Source: UBA8437 sp964646205
GTDB taxonomy: Bacteria; Planctomycetota; Planctomycetia; Planctomycetales; Planctomycetaceae
Reading direction: 5' to 3'
DNA length: 64,000 bases
Assembly: GCA_964646205.1 (NCBI GenBank)
Contig: CAZYAZ010000022.1
Coordinates: 6,017-70,016, forward strand
Shown here: one piece after another, positions 1-9,309 of the stretch
How positions within the stretch are numbered: the first letter of the stretch is position 1
How the letters are laid out: every line of letters begins with the position of its first letter
Notes under the pieces: generated by a model
What the model was told of the DNA's origin: nothing
The model's database searches: none
Seen by the model: the letters and a program-made list of their open reading frames with translations, nothing else
Program-made: the position numbers and the translations under genes

Positions 1-316
1 ACGCGAGATAAGCCGGAACAACCGGCAACCAGTTCGCCGGCAAGCCATCCAGAGACAGCCAGTCACGCCATGGCTGAGCAGCCACCCACCGCCCCCAGGG
101 CGACCGGATTTCCGGGTCCGCGACCGGTGGTGGCGATGCCTCCACCCCGACAACCGCCCGCTCGAGTGGCACGACCGCCAGTGAGGTCAACCCGGGCAGA
201 ACGGCCATCAAGACGACTAACGGTGCCATCGCTGCGGCACGATCCAGAACCGGGAACAGCCGTTCCGGCGGCTCGACTGCCAACTCGGTCAACCGTGAGT
301 CGTCCACACTGACCAC
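1..316 (-). CDS. Membrane protein, C-terminal part beyond the window
   Basis: I do not recognise this protein. It starts at a GTG only 14 bases after the stop of the epimerase gene, with a GGAG ribosome-binding site about 9 bases upstream, so it should be the last visible gene of the sulfite reductase-deoC-epimerase operon. The 105 visible residues contain an acidic N-terminus, one strongly hydrophobic segment at about residues 28-50 (APLVVLMAVLPGLTSLAVV) and then a Pro/Trp-rich stretch that is probably extracytoplasmic. The frame stays open to the window edge. Its place after a sugar-nucleotide epimerase would fit a role in polysaccharide synthesis or export, but that is inference from position only. 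Confidence 0.55.
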   Translation of the reverse strand, partial: MVSVDDSRLTELAVEPPERLFPVLDRAAAMAPLVVLMAVLPGLTSLAVVPLERAVVGVEASPPPVADPEIRSPWGRWVAAQPWRDWLSLDGLPANWLPVVPAYLA

Positions 317-330
317 GTCAGTTGTCTCCG

Positions 331-1323
331 TCAGGAACGATCCTGATCCGCTTCGCCGGTTGCCGAACGCTTCCAGGCAATAATGTCGTCGAGAATCTGG
401 TCAAGCGTCATGTTCGGTTTTGAGCCAATGGTCTGTTCGAGCTTGTCGACTTCCGGCACTCGCCGCTGGATGTCCTCGAAATCGTCCCCGTATGCCTCAC
501 CGTAGGCAATGTGCTGGATTGCGATCTCACCACCAATCTTGGCAACCACCTTCTCGGCCAACTGCCGAACAGAGACCGGCTGGTCACCGCCGATGTTGAA
601 CACCCCGCCAGCCGCCTCGGGATGATCCATCAGCCCCAGGATGCTCGACACAACCTCTCGCACGTGAGCAAAACAGCGAACCTGGCTCCCATCGTCGTAG
701 ACAACCACGGGCCCACCACCAAGAGCCTGTTCGACAAATCTCGGGATCACCATCCCATAGGCCCCGACCTGTCGGGGGCCCACCACGTTGAAAAAACGTC
801 CCACGACCACCGGCAAACCTCGTTGCCGGTGATAGGCCAAGCCCAGGAATTCGTCGATCGCCTTGGAACAGCCATACGCCCAACGAGGTCGGGAAGTGGG
901 TCCCAGTTGAAGATCATCCTCTTCGCACCATGTTGGCTTGGGATTCTTACCATAAACCTCACTGGTAGACGCCAGGAAGAACGGCAACTGCTCCTCGCTG
1001 GCCAACCGCAGCAACAACTCGGTGGGATAGATATTGGTGTGAATCGTCCGCACCGGGTTCTCGGCCACCAGCTTGACACCCACGGCTGCAGCCAGGTGGA
1101 AGACTGCGTCCATGCCGACAACCGATGCCTCGAGCAGCGCGGGATCGGTTATGGATCCGTCCCGGATTTCCAGGTTCGGATGCCCGGCCATCCCAGCCAG
1201 ATTGTCCGTGGAGCCGGTCGAAAAGTCGTCGATCACGCGAACGCGATCTCCTCGTTCCAACAATCTCTCGACAAGGTGACTGCCAATGAATCCGGCACCA
1301 CCGGTGACCAGGCAATGAGCCAT
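331..1323 (-). CDS. NAD-dependent sugar-nucleotide epimerase/dehydratase (extended SDR family)
   Basis: This 330-residue protein is an extended short-chain dehydrogenase of the GalE / UDP-glucuronate decarboxylase type. It has the N-terminal dinucleotide fold motif TGGAGFIG (residues 7-14), an acidic residue pair after the second strand (VIDD), a Ser/Thr cluster at about 119-121 and the catalytic YxxxK (Tyr150, Lys154). The region following it (RFFNVVGPRQ) is typical of nucleoside-diphosphate-sugar epimerases. I chose the ATG at 1323 because GAGGAG lies 10 bases upstream; a TTG 18 bases earlier falls within that site. The gene follows deoC by 14 bases and precedes a membrane protein. The exact sugar substrate cannot be told from the sequence. 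Confidence 0.9.
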   Translation of the reverse strand: MAHCLVTGGAGFIGSHLVERLLERGDRVRVIDDFSTGSTDNLAGMAGHPNLEIRDGSITDPALLEASVVGMDAVFHLAAAVGVKLVAENPVRTIHTNIYPTELLLRLASEEQLPFFLASTSEVYGKNPKPTWCEEDDLQLGPTSRPRWAYGCSKAIDEFLGLAYHRQRGLPVVVGRFFNVVGPRQVGAYGMVIPRFVEQALGGGPVVVYDDGSQVRCFAHVREVVSSILGLMDHPEAAGGVFNIGGDQPVSVRQLAEKVVAKIGGEIAIQHIAYGEAYGDDFEDIQRRVPEVDKLEQTIGSKPNMTLDQILDDIIAWKRSATGEADQDRS

Positions 1324-1337
1324 CTGGGACAATCTCC

Positions 1338-2042
1338 TCAATCACTCGATGCCGAATCAAATCGTTCTCGTGCGGCCGCAACAAGAGCCTCCGAGCCACT
1401 GGCACCGATCCTCGTCGCACCCGCTTCGACCAGGGACAACAAAGTGTCCAGATCACGAATCCCTCCCGACGCCTTCACCCCGATCCGCTCGGGACACTCA
1501 TGTCGCATCAATTCCACATGTTCGAGTGTGGCACCAGCTGTCCCGAACCCCGTCGACGTCTTGACGAAATCGACCTCCAGTTCACTGCACACGCCACACA
1601 ACCGCCGGATTTGCTCGGTTTCGAGATAACAGGTCTCGAAAATCACCTTCAACACTCCACCCGCCCCGCGGGTCACATCGAGCACGCTGCGAATCTCTTC
1701 TGTCACAACATCCCACGCCCCATCGCGAACCCGTCCGACGTTGACGACCATGTCGAGTTCCGCACCACCGTCGGCCAGTGCCTGGCGGGCTTCGGCCAGC
1801 TTGGCCGACGTCGAATGGCCTCCATGAGGAAATCCGATCACGGTGCTTGCCAGGACCGGAGATCCATCCAGCAGTTCAGCACACCGGCTCAGCCAGGCCG
1901 GCTTGCAACACACACTGGCTGTGCCCAGTTGCCGGGCGACCGCACACCCTCGTTCCAGATCAACTGCTCCCTGTGCCGGCCCCAACACCGCATGATCAAT
2001 CAGGGCCGCCACGACATCACCGGAGAGTTGCACTTGTCTCAC
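1338..2042 (-). CDS. deoC: Deoxyribose-phosphate aldolase
   Basis: DeoC cleaves 2-deoxyribose 5-phosphate to glyceraldehyde 3-phosphate and acetaldehyde in deoxynucleoside breakdown. The 234-residue protein has the family motifs in order: Asp97 in ELDMVVNVG, LKVIFET, VDFVKTSTGFG with the Schiff-base Lys161, and GVKASGGIR with the second catalytic Lys190, then RIGASG near the end. I chose the GTG at 2042, which overlaps the sulfite reductase stop codon (GTGA), so the two genes are probably translationally coupled. The frame is open 60 bases further upstream, but that extension lies within sulfite reductase and has no family similarity that I can see. Confidence 0.93.
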   Translation of the reverse strand: MRQVQLSGDVVAALIDHAVLGPAQGAVDLERGCAVARQLGTASVCCKPAWLSRCAELLDGSPVLASTVIGFPHGGHSTSAKLAEARQALADGGAELDMVVNVGRVRDGAWDVVTEEIRSVLDVTRGAGGVLKVIFETCYLETEQIRRLCGVCSELEVDFVKTSTGFGTAGATLEHVELMRHECPERIGVKASGGIRDLDTLLSLVEAGATRIGASGSEALVAAARERFDSASSD

Positions 2043-3763
2043 TCCCCTTCGCCGATCGGACCAAGTGTCGCCAACAACTCGTCGCGGCCCTTGCGATCGC
2101 AAAAGTCACCAAATGCCTCGCCGTTGAGACGCTCCTCACGGAAACAGGCCAGCACCGGAGACAGGGTGGGCACAATTTCCTCCAGGGGAACCAGGTCCCG
2201 GAAATTGTACGCCAACCGGCTCCCCAGCGAATTTCCGCCCAGGAAAAGCGTGTACTTGCCCATGGTCTTGCCGACCAGCCCGATGTCGGGTGAATACGGG
2301 CGGGCACATCCGTTGGGACAACCGGTCATGTGAATCGTGATCTGCTCTTCGGCGAGCCCCTGGCGGGACAATTCGGACTCGAGTTGATCAAGAATTCCGG
2401 GCATGACCCGCTCGCTCTCGGTGATCGACAGACCACACGTCGGCAAGGCCGGACACGCCATCGACAAACGCCGAATCCCGGATCGGTCCTCGGCCGGCAC
2501 CACCCCGTGATCTGCCAGGATCCGGTCAATCTCATCACGCTGTGACGATTCAATGTCACACAGCAGGATGTTCTGCTGCGCCGTCATCCGGGTTGGCATC
2601 CGGAATCTCTCAACGACCGTTCTCAAGGCCGACTTGGTCCGGTCCGTCTCGGTGTCCTGAATGCGACCGTTCTCGACATAAATTCCCAGGAAGTCGCGAC
2701 CATCGCCCTGTGCATTCCAGCCCAGGTGATCCTCGACCCCGGTGACATCAGCCGGGTGAGGTTCCGCCAGCGCCCGGCCCAGATACTCCTCGACGGTACT
2801 CTTGAACCGCTCCATTCCCCAGCCGGCCAGCAAGTACTTCAGCCGTGCCGTCTTGCGATCGCTCCGGTTGCCGTGGTCACGGAAGACACAGACAAGTGCC
2901 CGGGCCACGTCCACCGCTTCATCAACCCCGATGAAGGCCATCTTCTGTGCAATCGTCGGAAACGTCTTGGCCGCGCTCGGGGTCACTCCCTGTCCCCCAC
3001 CAACAAACACGTTGTAACCAACCAGGCCCCCACTCTCGACGATCCCCAGTAGCCCCAGGTCGTACGTGAGAATGTCGACACAATTGTCCTCGGGCAACGC
3101 CACACCACTCTTGAACTTTCGTGGCAGATACCGGGCCCCGTAGATCGGTTCGTCGACCGGAGTGAACTCCGTGACGTCCTGGCGGTTCCCTTCCTCGTCC
3201 TCGAGCCAGATCTCGCTGTAGGCCGTGGTACGCGGCTTGAGTTCCTCGGCGATGGCGTCCGCGGTCAGTTGCAACTGGTCGTGGACCGGATCGTGTCGCA
3301 ACGGTGCGGGACAACACATCACGTTTCGTTCAATATCTCCACACGCCCCGAAGGTCGTCAGTTGCGTCTGGTTAATCTCCCGAATCGTCTCCTGCAGATC
3401 GTCCTTGATGATTCCGTGCAACTGCAGTCCCTGGCGACTGGTGATCCGCAACGTCTGGTTGCCGTACCGCTCGCAAAGGTCCAGTTCGGCCAAAAGGGCA
3501 TCGGCTGGCACGCGTCCGCCGGGTATCCGTGTGCGGACCATAAACATAAATGCCTTGCCCTGCCTGGTCCCATCGGCATTCTTTTGCTTGCGTGCATCCC
3601 GGTTGTCCTGTTGGTACAACCCGTGGTGCTTCAGCAGGCCGGCATTGTCCTTGCTGAAATGGTCGAGTTCACCCTCAGCCAACTCGTCGGCGATCGTGCC
3701 GCGCAACTGTCGACTGTCCTCTTTGACGAATTCCGTCTTGTCTAGCTTCACCTCGTCAGACAT
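2039..3763 (-). CDS. sir: Sulfite reductase, siroheme/[4Fe-4S] hemoprotein (ferredoxin or beta type)
   Basis: This enzyme reduces sulfite to sulfide with six electrons in cysteine biosynthesis. It has 574 residues, the size of the single-chain enzyme with two nitrite/sulfite reductase repeats. The four cluster cysteines are Cys437, Cys443, Cys482 and Cys486; their spacing (6, 39, 4) equals that of the E. coli hemoprotein subunit. The siroheme-binding arginine/lysine regions (for example RTRIPGG and TSRQGLQLHGI) are present. The start ATG at 3763 was chosen because the protein then begins MSDEV; there is no strong ribosome-binding site. It is the first gene of a minus-strand operon and is coupled to deoC. 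A nitrite reductase role cannot be fully excluded. Confidence 0.9.
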   Translation of the reverse strand: MSDEVKLDKTEFVKEDSRQLRGTIADELAEGELDHFSKDNAGLLKHHGLYQQDNRDARKQKNADGTRQGKAFMFMVRTRIPGGRVPADALLAELDLCERYGNQTLRITSRQGLQLHGIIKDDLQETIREINQTQLTTFGACGDIERNVMCCPAPLRHDPVHDQLQLTADAIAEELKPRTTAYSEIWLEDEEGNRQDVTEFTPVDEPIYGARYLPRKFKSGVALPEDNCVDILTYDLGLLGIVESGGLVGYNVFVGGGQGVTPSAAKTFPTIAQKMAFIGVDEAVDVARALVCVFRDHGNRSDRKTARLKYLLAGWGMERFKSTVEEYLGRALAEPHPADVTGVEDHLGWNAQGDGRDFLGIYVENGRIQDTETDRTKSALRTVVERFRMPTRMTAQQNILLCDIESSQRDEIDRILADHGVVPAEDRSGIRRLSMACPALPTCGLSITESERVMPGILDQLESELSRQGLAEEQITIHMTGCPNGCARPYSPDIGLVGKTMGKYTLFLGGNSLGSRLAYNFRDLVPLEEIVPTLSPVLACFREERLNGEAFGDFCDRKGRDELLATLGPIGEGE

Positions 3764-3811
3764 CAGGAGCGAGTTTCCGTGTGGATGAAGGAGTGAGTTC
3801 ACTGGTAAGAC

Positions 3812-4414
3812 GTGAGTATACTCGCCGTCGAAAGGGCTGAACAGTTGAGCAACGACAACCACAAACTTCCCCGCACCCTGACCGAACACCTGGTACTGCT
3901 GTTGGCCACTGGGCTGGGGACAGGCCGATCCCCCTGGGCTCCAGGCACCGTCGGCAGCGGACTGGGATTGGCCTGGGCCTGGGTGGTCGCCTCGCTCCCC
4001 CAGTCTTTTTCGACCGACTCATCGCCCGGACTGCCCGTCCTGGGCCTGCTGGCAACCCTGGCCGCCGCCGCTGCCGCGATTCCTGTCTGCACGCGGGCGT
4101 GCCGACTCCTGGACCTCAAGGATCCCGGCCAGGTGGTTCTCGACGAAATCGTCGCCGTCCCCCTCGTCTTTGGCTGTGGCCTGTTGCCGACAGACCTGGT
4201 GTGGCTGGCCACGGGCTTTGTCGTCTTCAGGATCTTCGACATCCTCAAGCCGCCACCGATCGTCCAGGCCGAACGGCTCCCCGACGGCACTGGAATCGTG
4301 GCCGACGACATGGTCGCCGGTCTTTGTGCCGGGCTGGTGCTGTGGGGCCTGCACGCAACCTACCGGGGCCTCCTGGCCGCCGGTGACTTGTTGCCACCCA
4401 CGTCGTTTGGTTAA
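3812..4414 (+). CDS. pgpA: Phosphatidylglycerophosphatase A
   Basis: PgpA removes phosphate from phosphatidylglycerophosphate in the inner membrane to give phosphatidylglycerol. The 200-residue product has the family signatures: TGxGTGRSPWAPGTVGS near residues 33-49, a hydrophobic segment, DPGQVVLDEIVAVP, FRIFDILKPPP and GTGIVADDMVAG. These acidic residues form the metal-dependent active site. The start is uncertain: GTG at 3812 is given, but a TTG at 3847 is also possible, and neither has a clear ribosome-binding site. The gene is divergent from sulfite reductase with a gap of 48 bases and lies 70 bases before folD. Confidence 0.9.
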   Translation: MSILAVERAEQLSNDNHKLPRTLTEHLVLLLATGLGTGRSPWAPGTVGSGLGLAWAWVVASLPQSFSTDSSPGLPVLGLLATLAAAAAAIPVCTRACRLLDLKDPGQVVLDEIVAVPLVFGCGLLPTDLVWLATGFVVFRIFDILKPPPIVQAERLPDGTGIVADDMVAGLCAGLVLWGLHATYRGLLAAGDLLPPTSFG

Positions 4415-4484
4415 CTGCCCGACGGCCTCGCCGACAACCGGCCGAGGAATGGACTCCAGCGGAAATCAACCGGGAGGGGCACAC

Positions 4485-5348
4485 GTGGCGGCGACGATTA
4501 TTGATGGCAAGGCGATCGCAGCAACCATCCGAGAGGAACTCGCGGTCGACGTCTCCGCCTTCCACGCGAGCAGCGGCGTCACCCCTCACCTGGCAGCAGT
4601 CCTGGTCGGTGACGACCCGGCCAGCGCAGTCTACGTCCGCAACAAGCAGAGGGCCTGCGAAAAGACTGGTATCGCCAGCACACTGCATCGACTCGATGCG
4701 GACACGTCCGAGGACGAACTCCTCGACCTCGTTGGACAACTCAACAACGATCCCCAGATCCACGGGATCCTCTGTCAACTGCCACTACCTGAGCAGATCA
4801 GTGAGCAGGCCGTGCTGGACGCCGTGTCTCCCGACAAGGACGTCGACTGTTTTCATCCGGAAAACGTCGGACTCATCGCCCAGGGGCGTCCCCGTTTCCT
4901 GCCCTGCACCCCCCATGGAATCCAGCAATTGCTGGTACGAACAGCCGTGGAAACCTCCGGAGCACACGTCGTTGTGCTCGGACGCAGTGACATCGTTGGA
5001 AAGCCCATGGGGCTACTGATGGTGCAAAAAGCCGAAGGGGCCAACTCCACGGTGACCCTCTGTCATAGTCGCACACGCAATTTGCCGGAAATTGCTGCAA
5101 CTGCCGACATCCTGGTTGCCGCGATCGGCCGGGCCCGTTTCGTCACCGCCGAGATGGTCAAACCCGGTGCAGTTGTGATCGACGTCGGCATCAATCGTGT
5201 TGACGACAAGCTGGTCGGAGACGTCGACTACGAGCCGGTTGCCGAGATTGCAGGTTCCATCACCCCGGTCCCTGGTGGAGTCGGGCCGATGACAATTGCC
5301 ATGCTGCTTCAAAACACGCTGACCGCCGCAAGAGAATTGCACGGCTAG
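4485..5348 (+). CDS. folD: Bifunctional methylenetetrahydrofolate dehydrogenase / methenyl-THF cyclohydrolase
   Basis: FolD interconverts 5,10-methylene-, methenyl- and 10-formyl-tetrahydrofolate with NADP. The 287-residue protein has the family signatures AVLVGDDPASAVYVRNK with the catalytic lysine, GILCQLPLP, DKDVDCFHPENVG, the nucleotide-binding VVLGRSDIVGKP, and ITPVPGGVGPMT near the end. I chose the GTG at 4485, which has GGGAGGGG six bases upstream and gives a usual family length; an in-frame ATG at 4449 would add 12 unconserved residues. The TAG stop overlaps the stop of the convergent lipoprotein gene at a shared CTAG. Confidence 0.95.
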   Translation: MAATIIDGKAIAATIREELAVDVSAFHASSGVTPHLAAVLVGDDPASAVYVRNKQRACEKTGIASTLHRLDADTSEDELLDLVGQLNNDPQIHGILCQLPLPEQISEQAVLDAVSPDKDVDCFHPENVGLIAQGRPRFLPCTPHGIQQLLVRTAVETSGAHVVVLGRSDIVGKPMGLLMVQKAEGANSTVTLCHSRTRNLPEIAATADILVAAIGRARFVTAEMVKPGAVVIDVGINRVDDKLVGDVDYEPVAEIAGSITPVPGGVGPMTIAMLLQNTLTAARELHG

Positions 5349-6238
5349 CGGAGCAGACGGCGAGTCACCAAATCGATGGGTCCCGAGCCCAGGCCACGCG
5401 GGACCTCCCAGGTCGACGCCGGGATCGGTGACGGATTGATCTCGACCTCCTTCAACCTGACCACCAGCGACAATTCCGCCTCGGGCCAATCCAGCTCAAT
5501 TCGTCGTGGAACGACGATTCCAGTCTCGGGGTCGGCACGATGGTCCGACAGCTTGGCCACCGCGATCAGGCGAGCGGTCTCGTCGTACAACGACTGTTCG
5601 ACCACGACCCCCAGGCAGGTGTCCACGACCAGTCGACGTCGAACCATGTTCCCGCGAGGTGAACGTCGCTCGGCAACCAGCGTCAGGCGATGTTGAGCTG
5701 GCCGTGAATCCGCCACGCTCCATTCCCCTTCGGCCAACGGCGACACGCCCAGGGCCTCGATCAACCAGTCGGGTTCGAACGGCAACGAGAGTTGCTTGCG
5801 AACCTGGGACAGATCGTCGTGGCCCACCGTGACCACATAGGGTTGTTCACTCCGTCGAATCCAGAACCAGAAACGTTCGGCGTTGGACCCCAGGTCGACT
5901 TCGTTGGCTCCCAGCAAGGTGGCCCGCAAACGAAATTGCCGAGGCCGGGCGACCGCGATGTTGGCAGACAGTGTCACCGGCAAGCCACCCTCGGCCCGCG
6001 CACGAATGCTGGCCGATGTCGACCTCCACGAATACACCCGATCCGCGTTTTCATTCAGGTGAGCGATCACCTGCTGCGGTGTCGCATCTTCGGACAACTG
6101 GCACTCGGGCGGGCAGTATGGGCACCAACGGACCTGTTCACACAGCGCACGACACCCCACCGACGGCAACAACACCGCCAAGGCCAACAGCAGTCGAACC
6201 CGGCGACCGCTAGCTCCACTCGTGCTGCATCTGCTCAT
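5345..6238 (-). CDS. Putative lipoprotein, LolA/LolB-like fold possible
   Basis: This is a 297-residue exported protein. Residues 14-28 form a hydrophobic signal (RLLLALAVLLPSVGC) ending in Cys29, a plausible though imperfect lipobox. The mature part alternates short beta-like strands (ARPRQFRLRATLLG, AERFWFWIRR, RRLVVDTCLG) in the way of outer-membrane lipoprotein carrier folds, but I cannot confirm the family. The start ATG at 6238 lies inside the upstream gene (29-base overlap) and provides the signal peptide; no better start is available. It shares a CTAG stop with folD. The overlap with the gene at 6210-6734 suggests that the two proteins are made together. Confidence 0.7.
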   Translation of the reverse strand: MSRCSTSGASGRRVRLLLALAVLLPSVGCRALCEQVRWCPYCPPECQLSEDATPQQVIAHLNENADRVYSWRSTSASIRARAEGGLPVTLSANIAVARPRQFRLRATLLGANEVDLGSNAERFWFWIRRSEQPYVVTVGHDDLSQVRKQLSLPFEPDWLIEALGVSPLAEGEWSVADSRPAQHRLTLVAERRSPRGNMVRRRLVVDTCLGVVVEQSLYDETARLIAVAKLSDHRADPETGIVVPRRIELDWPEAELSLVVRLKEVEINPSPIPASTWEVPRGLGSGPIDLVTRRLLR

Positions 6239-6734
6239 TGAGCTGATCCTGCAGTCCCTCGATTTCATCATCGGCCAACTTGCAATCGGGCACGTCGAAC
6301 TGCCCCTCGCCTCCCGCTCCCGTGAACTCGAGCACCTCCCGGTCTCCAACCAGCCGGGAGCCATCCAGCTTGAGACGACGTTTTTGCAACAACAGGAGCG
6401 CCAGCACGTAACGCAATTTCTGATCGGTCGGGTCGGCATGTTCGGTGAGATGACCGTCGGACAGATTCCCCAGCCGCTCACTGAGTTGCTCGAAGTAACG
6501 CATCAGGCCATCGGGATCCAATGGCCTGACCCCACTCGATTCCGGCTCGGGAACCAGGCAACGCCACTGCCCGACAACCCCGTGTGGGGGCCCCGGCCAG
6601 TCGGCTTCACAATAATCCAGCCGGACAAGTTCGCCGTCTCGCTCCACCAAGACCGAGACACAAACAGTGTTCGGTTCAAGACGTTCGCCACCGTGTGCGC
6701 AAGTCTTGCCGACCGGTTTGAGATGGTAATCCAT
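6210..6734 (-). CDS. Conserved hypothetical protein
   Basis: I do not recognise a named family. The 174-residue soluble protein has no signal peptide. It begins with a small region containing Cys and His residues (KTCAHGGERL, then DYCEADWPG), reads like a query of data fields in its middle, and has an alpha-helical C-terminal half with LRYVLALLLLQKRRLKL and an acidic tail (KLADDEIEGLQDQLNEQ). The Cys/His pattern near the N-terminus could bind a metal such as zinc. The 3-prime end overlaps the start of the lipoprotein gene by 29 bases, so the two probably form one transcript. Confidence 0.65.
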   Translation of the reverse strand: MDYHLKPVGKTCAHGGERLEPNTVCVSVLVERDGELVRLDYCEADWPGPPHGVVGQWRCLVPEPESSGVRPLDPDGLMRYFEQLSERLGNLSDGHLTEHADPTDQKLRYVLALLLLQKRRLKLDGSRLVGDREVLEFTGAGGEGQFDVPDCKLADDEIEGLQDQLNEQMQHEWS

Positions 6735-6887
6735 GGCCCCCCATTCGCAGCAGATCGTGCGAGGCGGGAATGTAGTTCAGCTCTGCCTGGCCAACAAGAG
6801 CGATTCCGACTCCAACGTCTATCAACCATCCCCGTATACTGGTTGGTGACACCGCGTCGGAACGAGCCTTGATCGGTCCAGAGTTTC

Positions 6888-9272
6888 ATGAAGCAGTTCC
6901 TCGAGTGGTACCTTGGTGTGCCCCCGGCAATCCCTGGGCAGGAAACCCGCTGGCAATGGTCCTTCGAACTGCCCTGGCCTGGCTCGTGGTCCCCACTGTG
7001 GGCCGGACTCGTGGGCAGTTGCCTGTTGGTGATGGTTGTCTGGATCTATCTGCGTGACACCAGACGATTGCCCTCAAGGACACGTTTCGGGCTGATCGGA
7101 ACCAGGCTGCTCGCCACCGCCTGTGTGCTATTGTGCCTGACGAACGCCGCCATCCTGATCCAGCGAACCGGGGCCCCGGTGGTGGCGATTTTGCTGGACA
7201 CGTCGGCCAGCATGGGACTGGAAGACCGCTACCAAGCACCTCGTCGTGGTCGTCGGATCGCTCAACTGGCTGGCACCCGACGACCAACACGGCTCAACCT
7301 CGCCAAAAACCTGTTGACCCAGGATGAGGGACGATTGCTCGAGGAGATATCAAAACGTTTCCAGGTTCGGGTCTATGCTTTTGACACCCAGGCCCGGCCA
7401 CTCAGCCTGCCCGATGAAACGCCGTCACAAATTGTCGAGCGAATTCAACGACTGACGGCATCAGGCACCGACACGCGGCCTGGTCCCTCCGTCCGCCAGG
7501 TGCTCGAAGAATTCCGTGGCGAACCGCCCGCCGCGATCGTCCTGGTCACCGACGGAATCCCCAGCACCTCCTCGGAGGATGGTCTCGTGGCGGCTGCACC
7601 TGCCGCGAGACAACAACTGGTGCCATTGGTTTCCGTTGCCGTGGGCAGCCGTTTGCCGGCTCGCGACCTTCACCTGCTCGAACCACAAGTCGACGACATC
7701 GCCCTGATCGACAACCCCCTGGCCATCCAGGTTGACCTGCAAGCCTACGGCCTGGCAGGGCAATCCACCACAATCCGGATGACTCTCGAAGGTGATGAAC
7801 AACCTGTGGCCGAAGAAACCGTGCTCCTGCGAGGCGATGGGCAGCGACAATCGGTCGAACTCAACTGGATTCCCCAGCGGGAAGGAGACCATCTTCTGAC
7901 CATCGAGGCGGCCCCCCTGGACAACGAAACCAACCGTGAGAACAACCGCCACCACCGACTGATCCGTGTGCGGCGGGAACGAATCCGAGTGCTGCTGGCC
8001 GACCGGACACCGCGGTGGGAGTTCCGATTCCTCAAGCAACTGTTGTCCCGTGACCCGGGCATCGCGCTGGCCAGTGTCCTGCAGGACGCGGACCCCGAAT
8101 CAGTCGAAGACGCACCATCCACCCACGAGTATTTCCCGGTCGACCGGGACGAACTGTTTGAATTCGACGTGGTGATTCTCGGAGACATCGACCCGGGATT
8201 CCTCAGCCAGGGCACCCAGCAGAACCTGAGGGATTTTGTCCGGGAAGCCCGCGGCGGATTGATCCTGATTGCCGGAACCGACCACAACCCGATCGCCTAC
8301 CGGGACACACCGTTGGAAGATCTCGTCCCGGTTGACCTCACCACCCTGCGGGCACCCGACCCCGCCGAACTGTCCGGCCCCTGGCAAGGACGCCTGACGA
8401 CCACCGCGGTCGAAACGACACCCCTGTTCGGTTCACGGGCAGATCTCAAACAAATCGGCCTGCAGGTCAGTCAACTTCCTCCATTGCACTGGCTGTTGGA
8501 AATCCCTCGAACCAAACCCGGAGCTGTCGTGCTACTGGAATGTACCAACGGCACTGCCAACGGGCCCGCTCATCCGGCCGTCCTGCTCCAGCGGTACGGA
8601 GCCGGCAGCGTGTTGTTTCATGCAACCGATGAACTCTGGCGTTGGCGACTCCGGCACGGACACGCGATGCACAACCGCTACTGGATCCAGGCAATCCGAC
8701 TGCTCGGTCGGGCTCGTCTGCTCGGCCAGACACGCACGGCTGAATTGACTGTCGACCGGACGGAATACGCTCCGGGCGAGGCGACCACACTCCAATTGAG
8801 GTTCTTCGCGACAGCCGCCGTGCCCGACGTTGAGCAATCCCCGATCGTCCGAGTCGAACAACAGGGCGGAACCCCTCGAGACATCTCGCTCAAACCAGTT
8901 GACGGTGGCGCTGGCCTCTTTTCCGCAACCGTGACCAACCCCGGGCCTGGCAACTACCACGCCTGGGTCCGGTCGCCCGGCTTCAGTGAAGCGCCTCCCG
9001 CAACGGACTATCGCGTCGTTCTCGACGACCGAGAATTCCGCAAACGGGCCGTGGCCATTGAAGAACTCACTCAGGCCGCCCAGCAAACCCAGGGGCTCGC
9101 CGTCAACGTCGAAGATGCGGGAAATCTCGACAAACTGCTACCACCGGGTGACCCTGTCGCACTGGGAGTCGATGACCCCATACGGCTCTGGAACCGATGG
9201 GAATTGTTGGTGATTTTCGTGACAGCGTTGACCGTCGAGTGGCTCTGGCGAAGAAAATCACGCTTGGTATGA
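6888..9272 (+). CDS. VWA-domain membrane protein with glutamine-amidotransferase-like domain
   Basis: This 794-residue protein has two transmembrane helices near residues 38-56 and 70-92, then a von Willebrand factor A domain whose metal-binding motif DTSAS starts at Asp104, with a later VLVTDGIPS. A middle region (about 365-560) reads like a class-I amidotransferase-like fold (VVILGDIDPGFLSQGTQ, GGLILIAGTDH) that probably lacks catalysis. The last 25 residues form another helix (LLVIFVTALTVEWLW) with a basic tail. Such proteins occur in planctomycetes beside BatA-like genes; their role is unproven but likely concerns the cell envelope. It lies 37 bases before the coiled-coil gene, so the two are probably cotranscribed. 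Confidence 0.85.
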   Translation: MKQFLEWYLGVPPAIPGQETRWQWSFELPWPGSWSPLWAGLVGSCLLVMVVWIYLRDTRRLPSRTRFGLIGTRLLATACVLLCLTNAAILIQRTGAPVVAILLDTSASMGLEDRYQAPRRGRRIAQLAGTRRPTRLNLAKNLLTQDEGRLLEEISKRFQVRVYAFDTQARPLSLPDETPSQIVERIQRLTASGTDTRPGPSVRQVLEEFRGEPPAAIVLVTDGIPSTSSEDGLVAAAPAARQQLVPLVSVAVGSRLPARDLHLLEPQVDDIALIDNPLAIQVDLQAYGLAGQSTTIRMTLEGDEQPVAEETVLLRGDGQRQSVELNWIPQREGDHLLTIEAAPLDNETNRENNRHHRLIRVRRERIRVLLADRTPRWEFRFLKQLLSRDPGIALASVLQDADPESVEDAPSTHEYFPVDRDELFEFDVVILGDIDPGFLSQGTQQNLRDFVREARGGLILIAGTDHNPIAYRDTPLEDLVPVDLTTLRAPDPAELSGPWQGRLTTTAVETTPLFGSRADLKQIGLQVSQLPPLHWLLEIPRTKPGAVVLLECTNGTANGPAHPAVLLQRYGAGSVLFHATDELWRWRLRHGHAMHNRYWIQAIRLLGRARLLGQTRTAELTVDRTEYAPGEATTLQLRFFATAAVPDVEQSPIVRVEQQGGTPRDISLKPVDGGAGLFSATVTNPGPGNYHAWVRSPGFSEAPPATDYRVVLDDREFRKRAVAIEELTQAAQQTQGLAVNVEDAGNLDKLLPPGDPVALGVDDPIRLWNRWELLVIFVTALTVEWLWRRKSRLV

Positions 9273-9309
9273 TCGCCGCAATACGCTCCGTCTTTGGTTC
9301 GCTCTGCAC

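Noticed and set aside
70..312. Plus-strand Pro/Arg-rich 80-codon frame
   Set aside because: The minus strand here carries a better frame with ribosome-binding site, a transmembrane helix and operon spacing after the epimerase.
511..1629. Open frame of 372 codons on the plus strand
   Set aside because: Antisense to the epimerase and deoC, which carry clear family motifs.
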